Below, piece after piece: positions 60,113-64,000 of a stretch of 64,000 bases of DNA; within the stretch, counting starts at the first letter, position 1; every line of letters begins with the position of its first letter. Source of the DNA: Iris pallida (taxonomy: Eukaryota; Streptophyta; Magnoliopsida; Asparagales; Iridaceae). A program made the position numbers and the translations under genes. Where the stretch lies: positions 18,957,382 through 19,021,381 of the forward strand of contig JANAVB010002199.1 of NCBI GenBank assembly GCA_029216955.1, read 5' to 3'. The notes below the pieces were generated by a model. It saw only the letters and a program-made list of their open reading frames with translations. It made no database searches and was not told the origin of the DNA.

Positions 60113-60115
<3 letters not shown>

Positions 60116-61112
60116 CGATTAAATAACTCGTTATATTATTAAGAATATATCGAATAAGTTGGATAATACCACCAAAATTACATATTAATCAGTTAAACAA
60201 CCTACCGACATACACCCTGCTTCAAATACCTCTCAAATCCTTTCCCAAACAACTTTATATCATGATCTTTGTAAATTGTATACCAACAATATAACCTAAA
60301 AAAGAAAAATCACATCATATACTATAAAAAATTAAAAAAATTGTGCAAGAAGAGAAAAATATGGGGTCCAGATGTAACACATGATGGCATCGAGAAACCG
60401 CAATACGTGTAACGATGGACACCGTAGGATTTTAATTTTCCAGCCATGTAACTGTATTCAGCCATCGGATTATACTCTGTGCAAGACTGATACCTGACTT
60501 ATGTCTGGTTTATTATCATCATCTTTTTAAATCTCCCACAAATAATCATAAAAATCACAAGAAAGGAAATTTAAAAAAACTCCATCGGAACTTGATCCGA
60601 ATAGAGAGAGAGGGGTAGCAACAGCAGCAGGTGAGGCACATAGGTATGCAGGAACTGCAGATGTTGACAGCTGCAGCAGCAGTGCATGGGAGTGTACATC
60701 AGGGCCAGGTAAACATGTGTGCAGTTCACCTCACAGTCATCTGCAGCAGGTTGTATTTGCAGGAGTTTGCAATGCAGTAGGGAATGGTCCTGCAACATGA
60801 GGTATGAACTGCATGTGTGTTAGCACATAGCAGCAGTCTGCAGCTGGATTAGTAGGTAGCTAGTCTACATCTGCAAGAAAGGGGTTCAGCAGCTGTAGGA
60901 GGGGAGAGGGCAATTTGGCATGTGTGTTCTTGTGTGTGTAATGTATATTCTGTGGGTGTGTCAAGTGTAAGATCGGTCATTTAGTGTGTGTATATGTAGG
61001 TAGTGTACGATTTGGAAAAATCATATAGGTGTGTGTGCAACATGGAGTAGGGGAGCATAGGTAAGGGTAAGTGTCATTTAAGTGTAGTGATACCATATGT
61101 GCATTATATAGG

Positions 61113-61317
61113 AGTGCTCTAGAACCAACCGACAGGTTTTGTATTATGAAACCAACCTATGTTATACACGTTGGATTGGAATTGCATACTTGAGATTAAA
61201 AGGTATAAATCCCACCACCTTTTTAAGTCATTTGATCTCAATCATACAATTCCGATCCAATGTATATAACATAGGTTGGTTCCATAATACAAAACTAGCT
61301 TATTGGTTATGGAGAAT

Positions 61318-61319
<2 letters not shown>
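61113..61319. mobile_element. Palindromic MITE inside the array
   Basis: GGTTTTGTATTATGAAACCA and ACCTATGTTATACAC in the left half return inverted in the right half (GTATATAACATAGGT, CATAATACAAAAC). The whole ~207 bp can fold into one hairpin with about 80-bp arms. It is followed directly by (TA)n. Confidence 0.75.

Positions 61320-61322
<3 letters not shown>

Positions 61323-61386
<64 letters not shown>
61323..61386. repeat. (TA)n after the palindromic MITE
   Basis: A TA run within the third unit. After it, ~90 bp of the unit end (GTGTAGGTAGTGTAGGATTT onwards) is present a second time. Confidence 0.95.
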
Positions 61387-61389
<3 letters not shown>

Positions 61390-62095
61390 ATGTAGACCCC
61401 ACCACCTTTCTGTGTAGGTAGTGTAGGATTTGGAAAAATCATATAGGTGTGTGTGCAACATGGAGTAGGGGAGCATAGGTAAAGGCATGTGTCCGTTAAG
61501 TATAGTGATACCATATGTGCATTATATAGGGGATATACAATTCCTATATATATATATAGTAACCCGTTATAGTATTAAGAATATACCGAATAAGTTGGAT
61601 AATACCACCAAAATTACATATTAATCAGTTAAACAACCTACCGACGTACACCCTGGTTCAAATACCTCTCAAATCATTTCCCAAACAACTTTATATCATG
61701 TTTTTTGTAAATTTTATACCAACAAATAAAACCTAAAAATGAAAAAAAATCACATCATATACTATAAAAAATTAAAAAAATTGTGCAAGAGAAAATGTGG
61801 GGTCCAGATGTAACACATGACGGCATCGAGAAACCGCAACAAGTGTAACGATGGACACCGAAGGATTTTAATTTTCCAGTCATGTAACTGTATTGAGCCA
61901 TCGGATTATACTCTGTGCAGGACTGATACATGACTTATGTCTGGTTTAGTATCATCATCTTTTTAAATCTCCCATAAATAATAAAAAAATCACAAAAAAG
62001 AAAATTTAAAACAAAACTCCATTGGACCTTGATCCGAATAGAGAGAGAGAGGGGTAACAACAGCAATAGGTGAGGCACATAGGTATGCAGGAACT

Positions 62096-62416
62096 CAATG
62101 TTCTAAAAATCGCTAGGCGGACTCGGTGCGGCGGAGGTCCGCCTAGCACCTAGCCCGCCTAGGCGCCGCCTAGGAAAAAAAATTTTAAAATTTTTGAAAT
62201 TTTGAATTTTGAAATTTGAAATTTCAATGTTCTAAAATCCAAATACTATCTTAAAACCCAAACAAATATACAAAATACAACTAAGAATAAACAAAATAAA
62301 AAAAATTCAAAAAATTCAAAAATCGCAACCTAGGGGCGCCTAGGGCCCGCCTAGCCCACCGCCTAGGGGGTTTTCGGTGCGGTGGGCGGACGCCTAGGCC
62401 GAATTTTAGAACACTG
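62096..62416. mobile_element. hAT-like MITE, short CCGCCTAGG-rich copy
   Basis: Ends CAATGTTCTAAAAATCG and AATTTTAGAACACTG with a perfect 8-bp duplication CAGGAACT (62088-62095 and 62417-62424) made from the repeat unit itself. Same family as 57979-58918 but without the tRNA-like and CCACC core; its middle is an AAATTT-rich stretch. 321 bp. Confidence 0.92.
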
Positions 62417-62869
62417 CAGGAACTGCATATGTTGATAGCTGCAGCAGCAGTACATAGGAGTGCATCAGGGCCCAGGTAAACATGTGTGCATTTCACCTCA
62501 CAGTCATCTGCAGCAGGTTGTATGTGCAAGAGTATGCACTGCAGTAGGGAATAGTCCTGCAGCATGAGATATGAAATGCATGTGTGTTAGCACTTAGCAG
62601 CAGTCTGCAGTTAGATTAGTAGGTAGCTAGTCTGCATCTGCAGGAAAGGGGTTCAGCAGCTGCAGGAGGGGAGAGGAAAACCTAGCATGTGTGTTATTAT
62701 GTGTGTAATGTATATTTTGTGGGTGTGTCAGGTGTAGGATCAGTCATTTAGTGTGTGTATGTGTAGGTAGTGTAGGATTTGGAGAAATCATAGAGGTGTG
62801 TGTGCAACATGGAGTAGGGGAGCATAGGTAAAGGTAAGTGTCAGTTAAATGTAGTGATACCATATGTGC

Positions 62870-62873
<4 letters not shown>

Positions 62874-62928
<55 letters not shown>

Positions 62929-62998
62929 ATACAAATATATAATATTATATTAATATAATATAATACATATATATATAATATAATATAATATATTATAT

Positions 62999-63042
<44 letters not shown>
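62874..63042. repeat. (TA)n and ATAATATA-rich junction, units 4 and 5
   Basis: A TA run (62874-62922) continues into irregular TAATATA repeats and a second TA run (about 63004-63042) before AACCCGTTAT. It is the longest of the junction tracts. Confidence 0.95.
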
Positions 63043-63044
<2 letters not shown>

Positions 63045-64000
63045 CCCGTTATATTATTAAGAATATACCGAATAAGTTGGTTAATACCACCAAAATTACA
63101 TTTTAATCAGTTAAACAATCTACCGACGTACACCCTGCTTCAAATACCTCTCAAATCCTTTCCCAAACAACTTTATATCATGATCTTTGTAAATTTTATA
63201 CCAACAAATAAAACCTAAAAAAGAAAGAAAAAATCACATCATTTACTATAAAAAAATTAAAAATTTGTGCAAGAAGAAAAAATGTGGGGTCCAGATGTAA
63301 CACATGACGGCATCGAGAAACCGCAACACGTGTAACGATGGACACCGTAGGATTTTAATTTCCCAGCCATGTAACTGTATTCAGCCATCGGATTATACTC
63401 CGTGCAGGACTGATACGTGACTTATGTCTGGTTTATTATCATCTTTTTAAATCTCCCACAAATAATCAAATAAAATCACAAAAAAAAAAAATTAAAAACT
63501 CCATCGGATCTTGATCCGAATAGAGAAAGAGGTGTCAGAGGGTTCGATTTCTCTGGACAGGAGATCGAGTCTCTACGCCGATTAGCCAGCAATGCAGGAA
63601 CTGCATATGTTGATAGCTGCAGCAGCAGTACATAGGAGTGCATCAGGGCCAGGTAAACATGTGTGCAGTTCACCTCACAGTCATCTGCAGCAGGTTGTAT
63701 GTACAGGAGTATGCACTGCAGTAGGGAATGGTCCTGCAGCATGAGATATGAACTGCATGTGTGTTAGCACTTAGCAGCAGTCTGTAGTTAGATTAGTAGG
63801 TAGCTAGTCTGCATCTGCAGGAAAGGGGTTCAGCAGCTGCAGGAGGGGAGAGAAAAACCTGGCATGTGTGTTCTTATGTGTGTAATGTATATTCTGCGGG
63901 TGTGTCAAGTGTAGGATCAGTCATTTAGTTTGTGTATGTGTAGGTAGTGTAGGATTTGGAGAAATCATATAGGTGTGTGTGCAACATGGAGTAGGGGAGC

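Larger units (their letters stand above)
57241..64000 (+). repeat. Array of ~1.05-kb direct repeats with (TA)n spacers
   Basis: Units start at about 59051, 60113, 61555 and 63042, preceded by a partial unit (57300-58985); the last runs off the window. Each full unit has, in order: CCGTTA..TTATTAAGAATATA, a block with GTGGGGTCCAGATGTAACAC, GAGAAACCGCAACACGTGTA, AGCCATCGGATTATACTC, then GGAACTGCAGATGTTGATAG, CAGTCATCTGCAGCAGGTTG, GCAGCAGTCTGCAGTTAGAT, GGAGTAGGGGAGCATAGGTA and a (TA)n run. Units differ by point changes and insertions (57979-58918, 61113-61319, 62096-62416). Repeated minus-strand frames starting MLQDHSLLQC are non-genic by-products of the repeat. Confidence 0.85.

Noticed and set aside
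57509..63742. Recurring minus-strand frames beginning MLQDHSLLQC
   Set aside because: They recur only because the DNA unit repeats; they have no stable C-terminus, differ by frameshifts between units and match no family.

Overview
This window is nuclear DNA of a flowering plant. Two genes can be followed exon by exon, a third is partial, and the introns are large and filled with transposons: L1-type and RTE-type LINEs, solo LTRs, a TRIM, Helitrons and MITEs. There is no operon structure, no organellar or bacterial gene, no CRISPR array and no convincing tRNA or rRNA gene. I cannot name the species from the sequence.

Layout. 1130-37741 (+): the C-terminal 25 exons (about 1,720 codons) of a BEACH-WD40 protein of the BEACH DOMAIN C2 type; its N-terminus lies left of the window. 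The exons before 26 kb are separated by introns of 2.0-8.9 kb packed with mobile DNA. The first intron holds a three-layer nest: a ~0.5-kb TRIM is split by a ~2.2-kb solo LTR, which is split by a 5.6-kb L1-type LINE sitting in a (TA)n tract. Later introns hold fold-back elements, Copia-like LTR pieces, a doubled Helitron 5' end carrying a second solo LTR of the same family, and decayed RTE-type LINE fragments. The exons after 26 kb are mostly compact and encode the PH-BEACH, BEACH and WD40 domains.

39477-46317 (+): a complete six-exon gene for a GT90/CAP10 (rumi/KDELC-like) protein O-glucosyltransferase, a type II Golgi/ER membrane protein of about 528 residues. Three of its introns carry MITEs. 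46845-52615 (-): seven C-terminal exons of a SET-domain/TPR-like protein, convergent with the GT90 gene. Its N-terminal half is not in the window; to its right lie a 5'-truncated second copy of the L1-type LINE, a pair of inverted LTR-like arms, and an array of ~1.05-kb direct repeats with (TA)n spacers running off the right edge.

The best candidate for something not routinely described is a set of five non-autonomous hAT-like elements with 8-bp target duplications (40647-41203, 42120-42967, 45302-45912, 57979-58918, 62096-62416). Each is saturated toward its ends with its own short motif in opposite orientations, which could be a dense array of transposase-binding sites. Other points of interest are a 181-bp tandem duplication that doubles a splice acceptor in the BEACH gene, tandem acceptors at its last exon, and LINE copies abutting (TA)n microsatellites.
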